Assembly: GCA_008727115.1 (NCBI GenBank)
Contig: CP044131.1
Location: 2,914,001 to 2,978,000, forward strand
Reading direction: 5' to 3'
DNA length: 64,000 nucleotides
From: Comamonas testosteroni
GTDB taxonomy: Bacteria > Pseudomonadota > Gammaproteobacteria > Burkholderiales > Burkholderiaceae_C
In this document: positions 39,580 to 47,787 of the stretch, piece after piece
Numbering within the stretch: the stretch's first letter is position 1
Layout: each line of letters opens with the position of its first letter
Notes under the pieces: generated by a model
Seen by the model: only the letters and a program-made list of their open reading frames with translations
What the model was told of the DNA's origin: nothing
The model's database searches: none
Position numbers and translations under genes: made by a program

Positions 39580-41424
39580 ATGGAATTCATCGCTACCAAC
39601 TACGCCCCCATCATGTTTGCGGGGCTGATCTGTTTCTTGCTGCTGGGCTTTCCTGTGGCCTTCAGCCTCGGCGCTGCCGGCCTGGCCTTCGGCTTTCTAG
39701 GCATAGAGCTGGGAGTCTTTCCTTCTTCCGTCATGGCCTGGTTGCCCCAGCGCCTGATCGGCATCATGGCCAATGACACCTTGCTGGCCGTCCCCTTCTT
39801 TACCCTGATGGGTCTGATTCTTGAGCGCTCAGGCATGGCCGAGGATCTGCTGGACACCGTGGGCCAGGTCTTCGGCCCCATCCGCGGTGGTCTGGCCCTG
39901 GCCGTGATCTTTGTGGGCGCGCTGCTGGCAGCCACCACCGGCGTGGTCGCTGCTTCGGTGATCTCCATGGGCCTGATCTCGCTGCCCATCATGCTGCGCT
40001 ACGGCTATGACCGCCGTCTGGCATCGGGTGTGATTGCAGCATCCGGCACGCTGGCGCAGATCATCCCGCCATCGCTGGTGCTGATTCTGATGGCCGACCA
40101 GTTGGGCAAGAGCGTGGGCGATATGTACAAGGGCGCCTTCATCCCCGGCTTCATGCTGATGGGCCTGTATGTTCTGTGGGTAGTGCTGCTGGCCATCTTC
40201 AAGCCCAAGATGGTGCCCGCCTTGCCCGTGGAAGCTCGTATCTACCGTGAAGCCAATGGCAATGGCGGCTACACCTCGCTGTTTGTCGTCATGGGCCTGT
40301 CCACCATCGTCGCCATCTTCCTGGCCAGCCACATGGCCGATCTGCACAGCTGGTGGCAAGGCAAGGAAGTGCTGGACGTTCCCACGGACGAGAAGATCGT
40401 CACCGCCATGTGCGGCGGCACCTTCATCGCCTTTGTGATGGCCAGCATCAATCGCATCTTCAAGCTGGGCCTGCTGTCCAAGCTGGCCGAACGCGTGACC
40501 TTTGTGCTGATCCCCCCACTGCTGCTGATCTTTCTGGTGCTGGGCACCATTTTCCTGGGCATTGCAACGCCCACCGAAGGTGGTGCCATGGGGGCCATGG
40601 CAGCGCTGATCATGGGCTTTGCCCGCAAGCGCCTGAACATGACGCTGCTCAAACAGGCTCTGGCATCGACCACCAAGCTGGCCAGCTTTGTGATGTTCAT
40701 CATGATCGGCGCCACCACCTTCAGTCTGGTCTTCCAGGCGGCCGATGGTCCCAAGTGGGTGGAACATCTGCTGACCGGCCTGCCCGGCGGCCAGATCGGC
40801 TTCCTGATCGTGGTCAACCTCATGATCTTCTTCCTGGCCTTCTTCCTGGACTACTTTGAACTCTCCTTCATCGTGGTTCCGCTGCTGGGCCCTGTGGCCG
40901 AGAAGATGGGCATCGATCTGATCTGGTTCGGTGTGCTGCTGGCTGTGAACATGCAGACCTCGTTCATGCATCCGCCCTTCGGCTTTGCGCTGTTCTTCCT
41001 GCGCTCCGTTGCGCCAGAAAAGCAGTATGTCGATCGCGTCACGCACAAGGTTGTCGAGCCTGTCACCACCATGCAGATCTACAAGGGTGCCGTGCCCTTT
41101 GTGCTGATCCAGCTGGTGATGGTCGGCACGCTGATCGCCTTCCCCGGCATCGTCACCGGCTCGCTGGACAAACCCGTGGTGGTGGACATGAACAAGGTCG
41201 GCGATGAAATGCTCAACCAGCTCAACGATGCAGGCGGCGGCTATGGTGCAGACAATCCATTTGATACGCCTGAAGGTGGCGAAGAAGGCTCTACTCCCCC
41301 TGAGAGCTCCACTGACGGCGAGCAGCCTGCACCAGAAATGCCCACCCCGGATGCTGGTGGCTATGGCTCCGATGATCCAGCCAAGGCACTGATGGATTCG
41401 CTGAACGCAGCGCCTACCCAGTAA
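39580..41424 (+). CDS. TRAP transporter large permease (DctM-type) with long acidic tail
   Basis: 614 residues, longer than the usual 430-500. The N-terminal half has FAGLICFLLLGFPVAFSLGAAG and PFFTLMGLILERSGMAEDLL, and SGTLAQIIPPSLVLILMADQ is the conserved substrate-gate loop. An insertion between helices (residues about 210-290) is typical of one DctM subgroup. The last 75 residues are Gly/Pro/Glu-rich and cytoplasmic or periplasmic, with GGYGADNPF and GGYGSDDPA repeated. GGGAGA precedes the ATG. No DctP binding-protein gene is in the window. Confidence 0.9.
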   Translation: MEFIATNYAPIMFAGLICFLLLGFPVAFSLGAAGLAFGFLGIELGVFPSSVMAWLPQRLIGIMANDTLLAVPFFTLMGLILERSGMAEDLLDTVGQVFGPIRGGLALAVIFVGALLAATTGVVAASVISMGLISLPIMLRYGYDRRLASGVIAASGTLAQIIPPSLVLILMADQLGKSVGDMYKGAFIPGFMLMGLYVLWVVLLAIFKPKMVPALPVEARIYREANGNGGYTSLFVVMGLSTIVAIFLASHMADLHSWWQGKEVLDVPTDEKIVTAMCGGTFIAFVMASINRIFKLGLLSKLAERVTFVLIPPLLLIFLVLGTIFLGIATPTEGGAMGAMAALIMGFARKRLNMTLLKQALASTTKLASFVMFIMIGATTFSLVFQAADGPKWVEHLLTGLPGGQIGFLIVVNLMIFFLAFFLDYFELSFIVVPLLGPVAEKMGIDLIWFGVLLAVNMQTSFMHPPFGFALFFLRSVAPEKQYVDRVTHKVVEPVTTMQIYKGAVPFVLIQLVMVGTLIAFPGIVTGSLDKPVVVDMNKVGDEMLNQLNDAGGGYGADNPFDTPEGGEEGSTPPESSTDGEQPAPEMPTPDAGGYGSDDPAKALMDSLNAAPTQ

Positions 41425-41444
41425 GCCTCAGGCTCTCACCCTCA

Positions 41445-41476
41445 CAGCCCCGCCTCGCAAGAGCCGGGGCTTTTTG
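41445..41476. terminator. Intrinsic terminator after the TRAP operon
   Basis: AGCCCCG / CCGGGGCT hairpin followed by TTTTT. Confidence 0.75.
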
Positions 41477-41493
41477 ATGCCGCTATCGCAGCA

Positions 41494-42816
41494 TCACGCC
41501 CTGCTTTTGAAACGCTGAAACCGCAGCTCCATCACACAGCAGTCGGCCTCGACAAAGCGCGCATCGCCGCCCGCATTGCGCAAAATCTGCCGGGTAATGG
41601 CCAGCCCCAGACCCGCGCCACGGCTGCTCTGCACACCTTTGTGAAAGCGTACGAACATCTGCTCACGCTGCAGAGCATTCAGGCCCGGACCTGCATCGGT
41701 CACATGCACATAGATGCTGTCACCCTGCTGGTGCATTGCCACGCCAATCGTTCCCCGCCCATGAAACAGTGCGTTCTCCAGCACATTGCGAATCGCTGTC
41801 TGCAGCAGACTCGCATCGCCCTGGGCCTGCACTCCATCCTCAATCTGCACCTCCATCTGGCGGGACTCGGCCTCCGCCAGCGGCAGGATGGCAGCCACGC
41901 TCTCACGGATCACGCGCGAGAGGGGCGTGACCGCCCTTGCCATCTCTGCCACGGCATCCATGCCACGCTCCTGTCGTGCCAGCAGCATGAGCTGCGTGGT
42001 CAACTGACGCAGGTGTCCCATGTCGGCATCAATTGCCTGCCAGTCGGGTTGAGGTTCCAGCCGCGCCTGCTGCAGCCGCAAGTCCAGCACCGTCAACGGG
42101 GTGCGCAGCTCATGGGCTGCATCAGCCACCAGCTGCTTTTCATGAGCCAGCGCCTGGGCCAGCTTGTCCATTGCCTGGTTGGCAGCCTGCGCCAGCTGCT
42201 GCATTTCGCGGGGCAGGTTCGCAGTGGGAATGGGTTGCGGATTGTCGGATGAAATGTGCTGCGCAAAGCGTGCCGCCTGCTGCACGGGTTTGAGCGTCCA
42301 GCGCATCACGGCGTAGATCAGCGCAAGCGCCAGCAGGCCCACGGGCAGCAGCAAAGCCAGGCTCTGGCGCAGCTTGGCCTGCAGCAGCAGGCCTATGGTC
42401 TCGCGCTCCAGCCCATCGCGCTTGGCCACCATCAATGTGGCGCCATCGGCCAGCGGTGCAGCCACATTGATGACCTCGCCGCTGCGCAGTGGCAGGCTGA
42501 ACAGAGGCCGCTTCTCCGCAGACAAAGGCACGCGCAGGCGGCGCGGTCTTTGCAGGTTGTCGGAGTACCAGAGCGCCTGACCCTCCGGGGAATAAAGAGT
42601 GTAGGAAAGCTCACCGCCCGCATAGCTTTTTGGCAGACTTGCAGGATCGCTTTGCAAGGTAAAGCCCGCGCTGATTTCCCGTGCCTGAATGCTCATGGTC
42701 ACACGCCGCAGCTGATCGCGGGTGTCATACAGCGACAGTGCCAGTGCACCAATGCCTGCGGCAAACGTCAGCGTCAGCCCCAGCAGTACGCGCCGCTCCA
42801 GGCTACGGGCAGACAT
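41494..42816 (-). CDS. Two-component sensor histidine kinase
   Basis: 440 residues from the ATG at 42816 (MSARSLERRV). A first membrane helix (VLLGLTLTFAAGIGALAL) is followed by a periplasmic domain of about 130 residues, like the 2CSK_N domain of TctE/QseC kinases. Then come a second helix (LALLLPVGLLALALIYAV), HAMP, and the H-box DAAHELRTPLTVLDLRL, N-box NVLENALFHG, and G-boxes TDAGPGLN and GAGLGLAI. The start overlaps the regulator gene by 14 bp. The stimulus is unknown; TctE relatives sense organic acids, and the converging TRAP operon is a tempting target. Confidence 0.92.
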   Translation of the reverse strand: MSARSLERRVLLGLTLTFAAGIGALALSLYDTRDQLRRVTMSIQAREISAGFTLQSDPASLPKSYAGGELSYTLYSPEGQALWYSDNLQRPRRLRVPLSAEKRPLFSLPLRSGEVINVAAPLADGATLMVAKRDGLERETIGLLLQAKLRQSLALLLPVGLLALALIYAVMRWTLKPVQQAARFAQHISSDNPQPIPTANLPREMQQLAQAANQAMDKLAQALAHEKQLVADAAHELRTPLTVLDLRLQQARLEPQPDWQAIDADMGHLRQLTTQLMLLARQERGMDAVAEMARAVTPLSRVIRESVAAILPLAEAESRQMEVQIEDGVQAQGDASLLQTAIRNVLENALFHGRGTIGVAMHQQGDSIYVHVTDAGPGLNALQREQMFVRFHKGVQSSRGAGLGLAITRQILRNAGGDARFVEADCCVMELRFQRFKSRA

Positions 42817-43507
42817 GGGTCTCCTGCGCTGCAGGCTCGGGAAGTACCAGGCGGTAGCCCACGCCACGCACAGTATCGATTTGCACGTTGGCACCGCCGT
42901 CGCGCAGCTTGCGGCGTAGCCGGGACACCAGCGCCTCCACCGCATTCAGCGTCACGCTCTCGCGCGAGGCATAGAGATGCTCTTCCAGCCGCTCCTTGAC
43001 GGTGATGCGCGGCCAGACCCTGAGCATTTCTTCGAGCAGCATGGCCTCCCGACGCAGCAAGTCCACTTGCTGGCCGTTGACGGTGGCAAAGCGGGACTCG
43101 GTCTCGAACGCCACATTGCCCAAGCTCAGCTTTTGCTGGTGTACGCCCTGCGAGCGGCGCAACACGGCGCGCAAACGCGCCTCCAGCTCAGACATTTCCA
43201 CCGGCTTGAGCACATAGTCATCGGCCCCGCCATTGAGGCCAGCCAGCCGGCTGTCCAGCGCATCGCGTGCAGTCAACAAGATGCAGGGGATGTGCTGCCC
43301 AGCCTCACGACAGCGGGCCAGCACCTCCATGCCATCCATATCGGGCAGACCCAGATCCAGCACCAGTGCGTCATACCGCCCCATGGCCATCGCATGCAAA
43401 GCCCTGCGCCCCGTAGGGACGGCATCCACCGCAAACCCCATGCGCTCCAGATGACGCGACAGCAGCGCGCTCAACTCTTGGTGGTCTTCAACTATCAGCA
43501 GCTTCAT
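42803..43507 (-). CDS. OmpR-family response regulator
   Basis: 234 residues. The receiver has the acidic pair in IVEDHQEL, the phospho-acceptor Asp in LVLDLGLPDMDG, Thr in ILLTARD, and Lys in VLKPVEMSE. The C-terminal winged helix (RREAMLLEEMLRVW...VEALVSRLRRKLRDG.NVQIDTVRGVGYRL) is the OmpR/PhoB type. It is transcribed first and coupled to the kinase gene. The upstream AAATGAAA/TTTCATTT repeat at 43539-43577 may be its own binding site. Confidence 0.93.
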   Translation of the reverse strand: MKLLIVEDHQELSALLSRHLERMGFAVDAVPTGRRALHAMAMGRYDALVLDLGLPDMDGMEVLARCREAGQHIPCILLTARDALDSRLAGLNGGADDYVLKPVEMSELEARLRAVLRRSQGVHQQKLSLGNVAFETESRFATVNGQQVDLLRREAMLLEEMLRVWPRITVKERLEEHLYASRESVTLNAVEALVSRLRRKLRDGGANVQIDTVRGVGYRLVLPEPAAQETHVCP

Positions 43508-43538
43508 CGGTCAGACGTTGATCAGGTATTGCAATTAC

Positions 43539-43577
43539 AAATGAAATTGATACGCATTTTAAATTCACATTTCATTT
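43539..43577. promoter_or_regulatory. Inverted repeat in the promoter region of the response regulator
   Basis: AAATGAAA (43539-43546) and TTTCATTT (43570-43577) flank an AT-rich 23-bp centre, 31 bp or more from the regulator start. It could be an autoregulatory site. It also suggests that host DNA extends at least this far before the prophage. Confidence 0.4.
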
Positions 43578-43867
43578 AGAGGATTCGATGAGAGAGCAGT
43601 TTTTGGGACATCCATCCGCAGCCCTGACCAAAGGGTGAACGAAGGTGAGATAAAGGTAGTGCATGTGGCGTGATAAATCGAAATTTTTGGGGATGCCAAG
43701 GGACATACCGAAATAGCGATTTGAAACTCAGTTGCAGTAGTTGAAATGACTCTGGTGCACCCACCTTGCTACCGTTTTCATAGGTAAGGTGCCCTAAGGC
43801 ACGCAAAATCAATTCGTGCACCTGCGCTCGATGGCATAGTTCCTCCAAAAATATGGAGGGAATTTTG
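43578..43867. other. Probable prophage left-end region
   Basis: 290 bp between the host two-component promoter and the protease gene, with lower GC than the host genes. It holds three related motifs: GGGACATCC (43604), GGGGATGCC (43689) and GGGACATACC (43700), possibly transposase end-binding sites. The exact attL cannot be fixed without the right end. A 90-codon reverse frame here (43576-43848) does not look like a gene. Confidence 0.4.
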
Positions 43868-44581
43868 ATGCCACTTACAAAAGTCTATGAAGCCGTCAAG
43901 TCTGGTGTGGTCCGCGTCCTCGCACTAGACCCGCAGAGGCAGAACATTGTCAGCTCAGGCTCTGGGTCTGTGATCGGCAATGGGTCGTTAGTTCTAACCT
44001 GTGCCCACTGTGTGGTGCCTGGAGCACAAATGGCTATTGCTCACCCGACTCATCGTGGAATTTCAATTCATGGGAATGTAGCGTTTTATGACCCTACCTA
44101 TGACATTGCGCTACTAAATTTTCATGAGGTGGTTGGAGTCCCTGTGAAACTCGTGGACAGTGCAAATTGCGCGATTGGTAACGGAGCCTTCGTGGTGGGA
44201 TATCCAATGCAGTTCGAAGAGCAGGTTCTGCTTTCAGCACACATCGCCAGCATCAGTCAGGACAGCATACGCATAGATGCATCGGTCAACCATGGCAACA
44301 GTGGCGGGCCACTCTTCAATCTTGCGGGCGAGCAAATCGGGGTAGTGAACGCCAAGCACGGATCGCTTTCTAGATTCCTGGAAGACTTTGAGCGTGCCGA
44401 TGCAGGGAGTGCAATTAGAGTTGCGGGAGTCCAGCCCATCCAAGCTCTTCAGCAGCTCATTGCTGAGATGAGTATGAACTTGAACTTAGGCATCGGATAT
44501 GCCGTCCCCACCGCAATATTGCCCAGCCTGCACGATTTTTTTCACTCTTTGATTCATGGCGGTGACAACAAGGCTCAATAG
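43868..44581 (+). CDS. Trypsin-like serine protease, candidate prophage cargo
   Basis: 237 residues from the ATG at 43868, which has GGAGGGAATTTTG upstream. It is a chymotrypsin-fold protease with His in LTCAHCVVPG, Asp in YDIALLNFHE and Ser in NHGNSGGPLFNLAG, the order of the HtrA-like trypsin_2 family. There is no signal peptide and no PDZ domain, so it should act in the cytoplasm. Base composition is clearly more AT-rich than the flanking host and phage genes, a sign of transfer. It converges with mor and lies at the left end of the prophage, where BcepMu-type phages can carry extra genes. The role is unknown. Confidence 0.75.
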   Translation: MPLTKVYEAVKSGVVRVLALDPQRQNIVSSGSGSVIGNGSLVLTCAHCVVPGAQMAIAHPTHRGISIHGNVAFYDPTYDIALLNFHEVVGVPVKLVDSANCAIGNGAFVVGYPMQFEEQVLLSAHIASISQDSIRIDASVNHGNSGGPLFNLAGEQIGVVNAKHGSLSRFLEDFERADAGSAIRVAGVQPIQALQQLIAEMSMNLNLGIGYAVPTAILPSLHDFFHSLIHGGDNKAQ

Positions 44582-44611
44582 CGCCTCTCCTGTGCAAGTG
44601 CCCCATCACGC

Positions 44612-44642
44612 TAATAAAACCGCTTCAACTCAATTGTTGAAG
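44612..44642 (-). terminator. Terminator of the phage early operon
   Basis: On the reverse strand CTTCAAC / GTTGAAG around AATTGA, then CGGTTTTATT. The stem overlaps the stop codon of mor. Confidence 0.65.
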
Positions 44643-45004
44643 AGGTCCTTGGTGCGGTGGTCGGCAGCTGCCGCCATGCGCTTTTTGACCCGGTCCAGCA
44701 GCTTGCGCATGCTGCGCTCGTGCATGTCGTACTTACGGGCCAGATCGGCGATGTTGTAGCCGTTGAACTCGGCGTAGATCTCAGCTTCGCGCTGGCTGAG
44801 CTTCCATCTGAAGTCTTTGGGGATGTTGATCAGCTGGCCACCCCAGTAGTCGGCCAGATGATCGGTCAGCGAGCCTGCAACCAGGTCGGCGGCTGGGCCG
44901 GAGACATGCTCCTGCAGGTGCTTCTTGGCCACGTCCATCAGGTCCGCCAGGAACTGATTCCTGCGGATTGCCATGTTGGAGTCACGATCAACGTGGGTGG
45001 CCAT
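44630..45004 (-). CDS. mor: Mor-type middle/late transcription activator
   Basis: 124 residues from the ATG at 45004 (MATHVDRDSN), 12 bp after the gemA stop. The N-terminal part (FLADLMDVAKKHLQ...VAGSLTDHLADYWGGQLINIP) is the dimerisation domain, and SQREAEIYAEFNGYNIADLARKYDMHERSMRKLLDRV is the helix-turn-helix of the Mor/C family. In Mu, Mor turns on middle genes. It is the last gene of the leftward early operon and should activate the rightward lysis and head genes. Confidence 0.92.
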   Translation of the reverse strand: MATHVDRDSNMAIRRNQFLADLMDVAKKHLQEHVSGPAADLVAGSLTDHLADYWGGQLINIPKDFRWKLSQREAEIYAEFNGYNIADLARKYDMHERSMRKLLDRVKKRMAAAADHRTKDLFNN

Positions 45005-45015
45005 AAAACAGATGC

Positions 45016-45663
45016 TCAGCTTGGAAATTTGCGCCCTGCAGCGGTGCGTAAATTCTCCCAGACTTTCCAATAAGTATCAAACGTGCGCTCATCCAAAACC
45101 CACGAAAAAGCGAGAGCAGCGCAATCAAGCTGCTCGGAGCTCAAAAGCCCGTTGTCGTGCTTTTCACGCACCTCGATTTTGAGGGCGGCGACGGCCTGGG
45201 GGAGATAGCGCATGGCCCAGCGCTTGAGGGTCTCAATCACCAAGAAATGGCGCTCTTTGAACTCAACGCCTTCAGGCGTCTTGACCTTGCGATCACCACG
45301 CATCCACTGCACATCGTCCACCTTGGCAATGCGCTTCACATACGCCGTCAACGCCGCTTCTGACGGGTCACGCACAGCGCCCAGTTCGTGCAGGAAGAGC
45401 CACAGGGCGCGCACCTTGCTGGCGTCCTTGCCCGTGGCCTGCTTGCGGTCTGTGCGAGTCTTGCGCACCTTGAAGCCTTGGGCCTTCAGGTAGTCCAGCA
45501 CCTTCTTCATGCCATCAAGGGGCATGGCTGACAGCGATTCGTTGCCGCCCTGGGCGAACAGGATGGCGCGATAGTTGGTTTCGTCCAGGTTGAGGTCGCG
45601 GCGAGCGACGTGGATCAGCTTGATCAGGCCGTTTCGGTACTCTTTGGAGGTCTTGGTGGTCAT
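45016..45663 (-). CDS. gemA: GemA/gp16-family phage regulatory protein (DUF1018)
   Basis: 215 residues from the ATG at 45663 (MTTKTSKEYRNGLIKLIHVARRDL). This start, with DETNYRAILFAQ, is characteristic of the DUF1018/GemA family of transposable phages. The C-terminal half contains the RHFLVIETLKRWAMRYLP segment. In Mu the GemA-Mor pair controls host gene expression and middle transcription. It lies directly before mor, as in Mu. Confidence 0.9.
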   Translation of the reverse strand: MTTKTSKEYRNGLIKLIHVARRDLNLDETNYRAILFAQGGNESLSAMPLDGMKKVLDYLKAQGFKVRKTRTDRKQATGKDASKVRALWLFLHELGAVRDPSEAALTAYVKRIAKVDDVQWMRGDRKVKTPEGVEFKERHFLVIETLKRWAMRYLPQAVAALKIEVREKHDNGLLSSEQLDCAALAFSWVLDERTFDTYWKVWENLRTAAGRKFPS

Positions 45664-45741
45664 GTCTCGGGGTCCTTGGGGCAAAGAAAAGGCCCCCAGC
45701 GGGCTGCGCGCCTGCGTGGGGGCCTGGTGCATGGGTTGGCC

Positions 45742-46014
45742 TTAGTTCAGGGCGTCCTTCAGGCCCTTGCCAGGCGTGAACTTGGGCACCTTGGCGGCCT
45801 TGATCTTGATGGTCTCGCCGGTTTTGGGGTTACGACCATCACGGGCGGCGCGTTCGCTCACGCTGAAGGTGCCAAAGCCCACCAGGGCGACGTTACTGCC
45901 CTTTTTGAGCTGGCTTTGGATCGTGCCGGTCGTCGCGTCCAGCACGGCCTGGGCGGCTGCCTTGGTCACGCCAGCCTTTTCTGCGATGGCGTCGATCAGT
46001 TCGGTCTTGTTCAT
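45742..46014 (-). CDS. HU-family histone-like protein, phage-borne
   Basis: 90 residues. [27 protein letters not shown] and the DNA-binding arm [26 protein letters not shown] are standard HU features. Mu transposition needs host HU, so a phage-borne copy beside the transposition genes may serve transpososome assembly. It lies between gemA and a string of small early genes in the same orientation. Confidence 0.95.
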   Translation of the reverse strand: MNKTELIDAIAEKAGVTKAAAQAVLDATTGTIQSQLKKGSNVALVGFGTFSVSERAARDGRNPKTGETIKIKAAKVPKFTPGKGLKDALN

Positions 46015-46072
46015 GTCTTGCTTTCAAAAGTTAAGGGATTTGCCCGGTTTGAGGCACCGGGCGGCCTGGTGA

Positions 46073-46231
46073 TTAGTGGACTTGCTGGATTTCTTCGGCC
46101 ACCTTACGTGTGGCAGCGATCCAGGCTTCCTGGGTGGCCTGGTCCAGTTCGGCCCAGGTGGGCATGGGAAGCTGGACTTTGCCCTTGAAGGTGTCATAGG
46201 CCTCGTGGGCGATGGTTTCAAAGCTCTTCAT
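46073..46231 (-). CDS. Small phage protein, 52 residues
   Basis: Begins MKSFETIAHEAYDTFKGKVQ and ends ATRKVAEEIQQVH; largely helical with WAELDQATQEAWIAA in the middle. Its ATG overlaps the stop of the upstream gene by 4 bp (46228-46231), so translation is probably coupled. Family and function are not recognised. The coding look and tight packing support it despite the size. Confidence 0.7.
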   Translation of the reverse strand: MKSFETIAHEAYDTFKGKVQLPMPTWAELDQATQEAWIAATRKVAEEIQQVH

Positions 46232-46482
46232 TCGGCCTCCTTGCGGTCCATCCAGATTCCATACGTGCTCTTACCGATGTGGCGCAGCACCATCGGTGGG
46301 CGGTCCATGGTGGCGATCTGCCAGCTTGTGCCCGATGCAGCCTCATGCAACATGGCCACGGCCTGCTGAATCTGGGTGGCCGCAACATCATTGCCCGCGT
46401 CAAACTGCAGAACAGTTTTCCAGGCACCGGAGGTATTGGCTTGCAGCTGAACAGGCCGCTTCTGAGTAATTGCTGTAGTCAC
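46228..46482 (-). CDS. Phage early protein of unknown function, 84 residues
   Basis: MTTAITQKRPVQLQANTSGAW at the N-terminus and a C-terminal HIGKSTYGIWMDRKEAE. It is predicted to be mostly beta with one central helix (ATQIQQAVAMLHEAA). Overlaps of 4 bp on both sides (46479-46482 upstream, 46228-46231 downstream) show a tightly coupled operon. No family was recognised. Confidence 0.7.
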   Translation of the reverse strand: MTTAITQKRPVQLQANTSGAWKTVLQFDAGNDVAATQIQQAVAMLHEAASGTSWQIATMDRPPMVLRHIGKSTYGIWMDRKEAE

Positions 46483-46913
46483 AGAACCTCCTTGGCAAAA
46501 GCCACGCCATCACGGGGCTTGCGTTTATTGATCCACTTCAGCCATTGGTTGAGGGCTTCCAGACCTGCCGCCTGGTTAGCCGCCTCGGGCACGCCAGGCA
46601 CCAGCAGCTTGCCTTTGCTCTCGCCATGGCCATGGCGCGCATACACGCTGACTTGGCCGTCGAGGGCGAACTTAGGGCCGCGTGCGATCTCAATGGCATT
46701 GGAGCTGGGCATCTCAGTGCCGATTTCGACCAGACCCGAAGCCCAGCACCAGGCGACCTGAGGCGTCATGTCGTACCAGTTCTTGCAACCACATTTGGGG
46801 CAAGTGGATTCGGTTGCATTGGCCCATCGTTTGCTAGGCACATCAACGCGCTCAATGGTCATGTGCTGATTGCGGCAGCGAGTGCACTTCACTGGGATAT
46901 TGAACACACTCAT
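46479..46913 (-). CDS. Phage early protein with N-terminal zinc ribbon
   Basis: 144 residues. Two Cys pairs, CTRC near residue 10 and CPKCGC near residue 38, look like a zinc ribbon. A Gly/Lys-rich middle and a helical C-terminal part (ALNQWLKWINKRKPRDG) follow. It overlaps its neighbours by 4 bp at both ends. The function is unknown; nucleic-acid or protein binding is likely from the zinc site. Confidence 0.7.
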   Translation of the reverse strand: MSVFNIPVKCTRCRNQHMTIERVDVPSKRWANATESTCPKCGCKNWYDMTPQVAWCWASGLVEIGTEMPSSNAIEIARGPKFALDGQVSVYARHGHGESKGKLLVPGVPEAANQAAGLEALNQWLKWINKRKPRDGVAFAKEVL

Positions 46914-47539
46914 ACAGCCGCCAGATCAAGAGGAATGGCCTTGTACTGGTCCGAGTCACCAATACGCTCATACACACGCACATAGATCGCTGTGCCTGTG
47001 GTCTGGATGCTGTCGCGGATGGCGTCCATGGCGCGCTTCCACTCGGCGTCATCAATATCCAGGCGCATCAGGTCCAGCACGGCGGCAGTCTTGAGCTGGC
47101 CCTTCGTGTCCTTGCTGAAGGCGCGGTCCACGATCGCGCGGATGTTGTCGTTGGCACCCTCGCTCCAGCGGGCAATGCACTGATTGATCAGGGCCTTGGC
47201 GGCTTCGATTTCCTCTGTGAACTGGATGCGGTCGGCCACGGAGCGCTGCACCTTGTACTTGCCGTCATAGCTGCTGATGGACACATTGCCCTTCTTGCCG
47301 CCCAGGGTGACGTCGTAGCGCTCGCCTGCGATCTTGACCAGGTCGGCCAGCTCGCCCAGCGTGTCCCTCTTGAATTCAGCCAGCTCCTGGAACAGGCGGA
47401 TTGCACGACCAGCCACCTTTTTTGCGATCTCATCGCGCAGCAGGTCTTGCTCGCGCACATTGGCGCGGGGCACCAGATGGCCCAGGGCGTTCTTCATGTA
47501 GCCCTCGGGAATGGTTTCGGGAATATTTTGTTGGGTCAT
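46910..47539 (-). CDS. DUF3164-family phage protein
   Basis: 209 residues from the ATG at 47539 (MTQQNIPETIPEGYMKNALGHLVP), with AAGGAG nine bases before it. This start, with DLLRDEIAKKVAGRAIRLFQELAEFK and KGNVSISSYDGKYKVQRSVADRI, is characteristic of DUF3164, a family found almost only in Mu-like phages. Frames upstream of the ATG overlap another gene and are not part of it. The function is unknown; the position next to transposition genes suggests a replication role. Confidence 0.85.
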   Translation of the reverse strand: MTQQNIPETIPEGYMKNALGHLVPRANVREQDLLRDEIAKKVAGRAIRLFQELAEFKRDTLGELADLVKIAGERYDVTLGGKKGNVSISSYDGKYKVQRSVADRIQFTEEIEAAKALINQCIARWSEGANDNIRAIVDRAFSKDTKGQLKTAAVLDLMRLDIDDAEWKRAMDAIRDSIQTTGTAIYVRVYERIGDSDQYKAIPLDLAAV

Positions 47540-47553
47540 TTGTCGTTGCTCCT

Positions 47554-47787
47554 TCAATGAATATGGATGCTGCTGGCCGTGGAGTTCGCTTGCGATGCGA
47601 GAAGGTTGCCCACCGAAATCAGATGGCTTGCAGCCGTGGTCATCAGCGCCGGGTGCGCTTTGGCAAAGCTGCAAAACGCAATCGTCAGAGCGTTCAAAGT
47701 CGTCTCTACAGGGACGGTTTGCGGGTCGCAGAGCATCACCAGCTCTTGTGCCAGCTGAGCTATCGCCTCTTGGTTTTCATTCAGCAC
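47554..47787 (-). CDS. Small phage early protein, GTG start
   Basis: 77 residues from a GTG at 47787 (reading M-LNENQEAIAQLAQELVM), placed right after AGGAGG. The frame continues upstream to 47949, but that part overlaps the next gene and has no coding look. Mostly helical, with a Leu/Ala-rich middle (TTLNALTIAFCSFAKAHPAL). Overlaps the previous gene by 11 bp. No family recognised. Confidence 0.65.
   Translation of the reverse strand: MLNENQEAIAQLAQELVMLCDPQTVPVETTLNALTIAFCSFAKAHPALMTTAASHLISVGNLLASQANSTASSIHIH

Noticed and set aside
43576..43848. 90-codon reverse frame next to the protease gene
   Set aside because: Composition is unlike a protein, there is no ribosome-binding site, and it lies in the probable phage end region.
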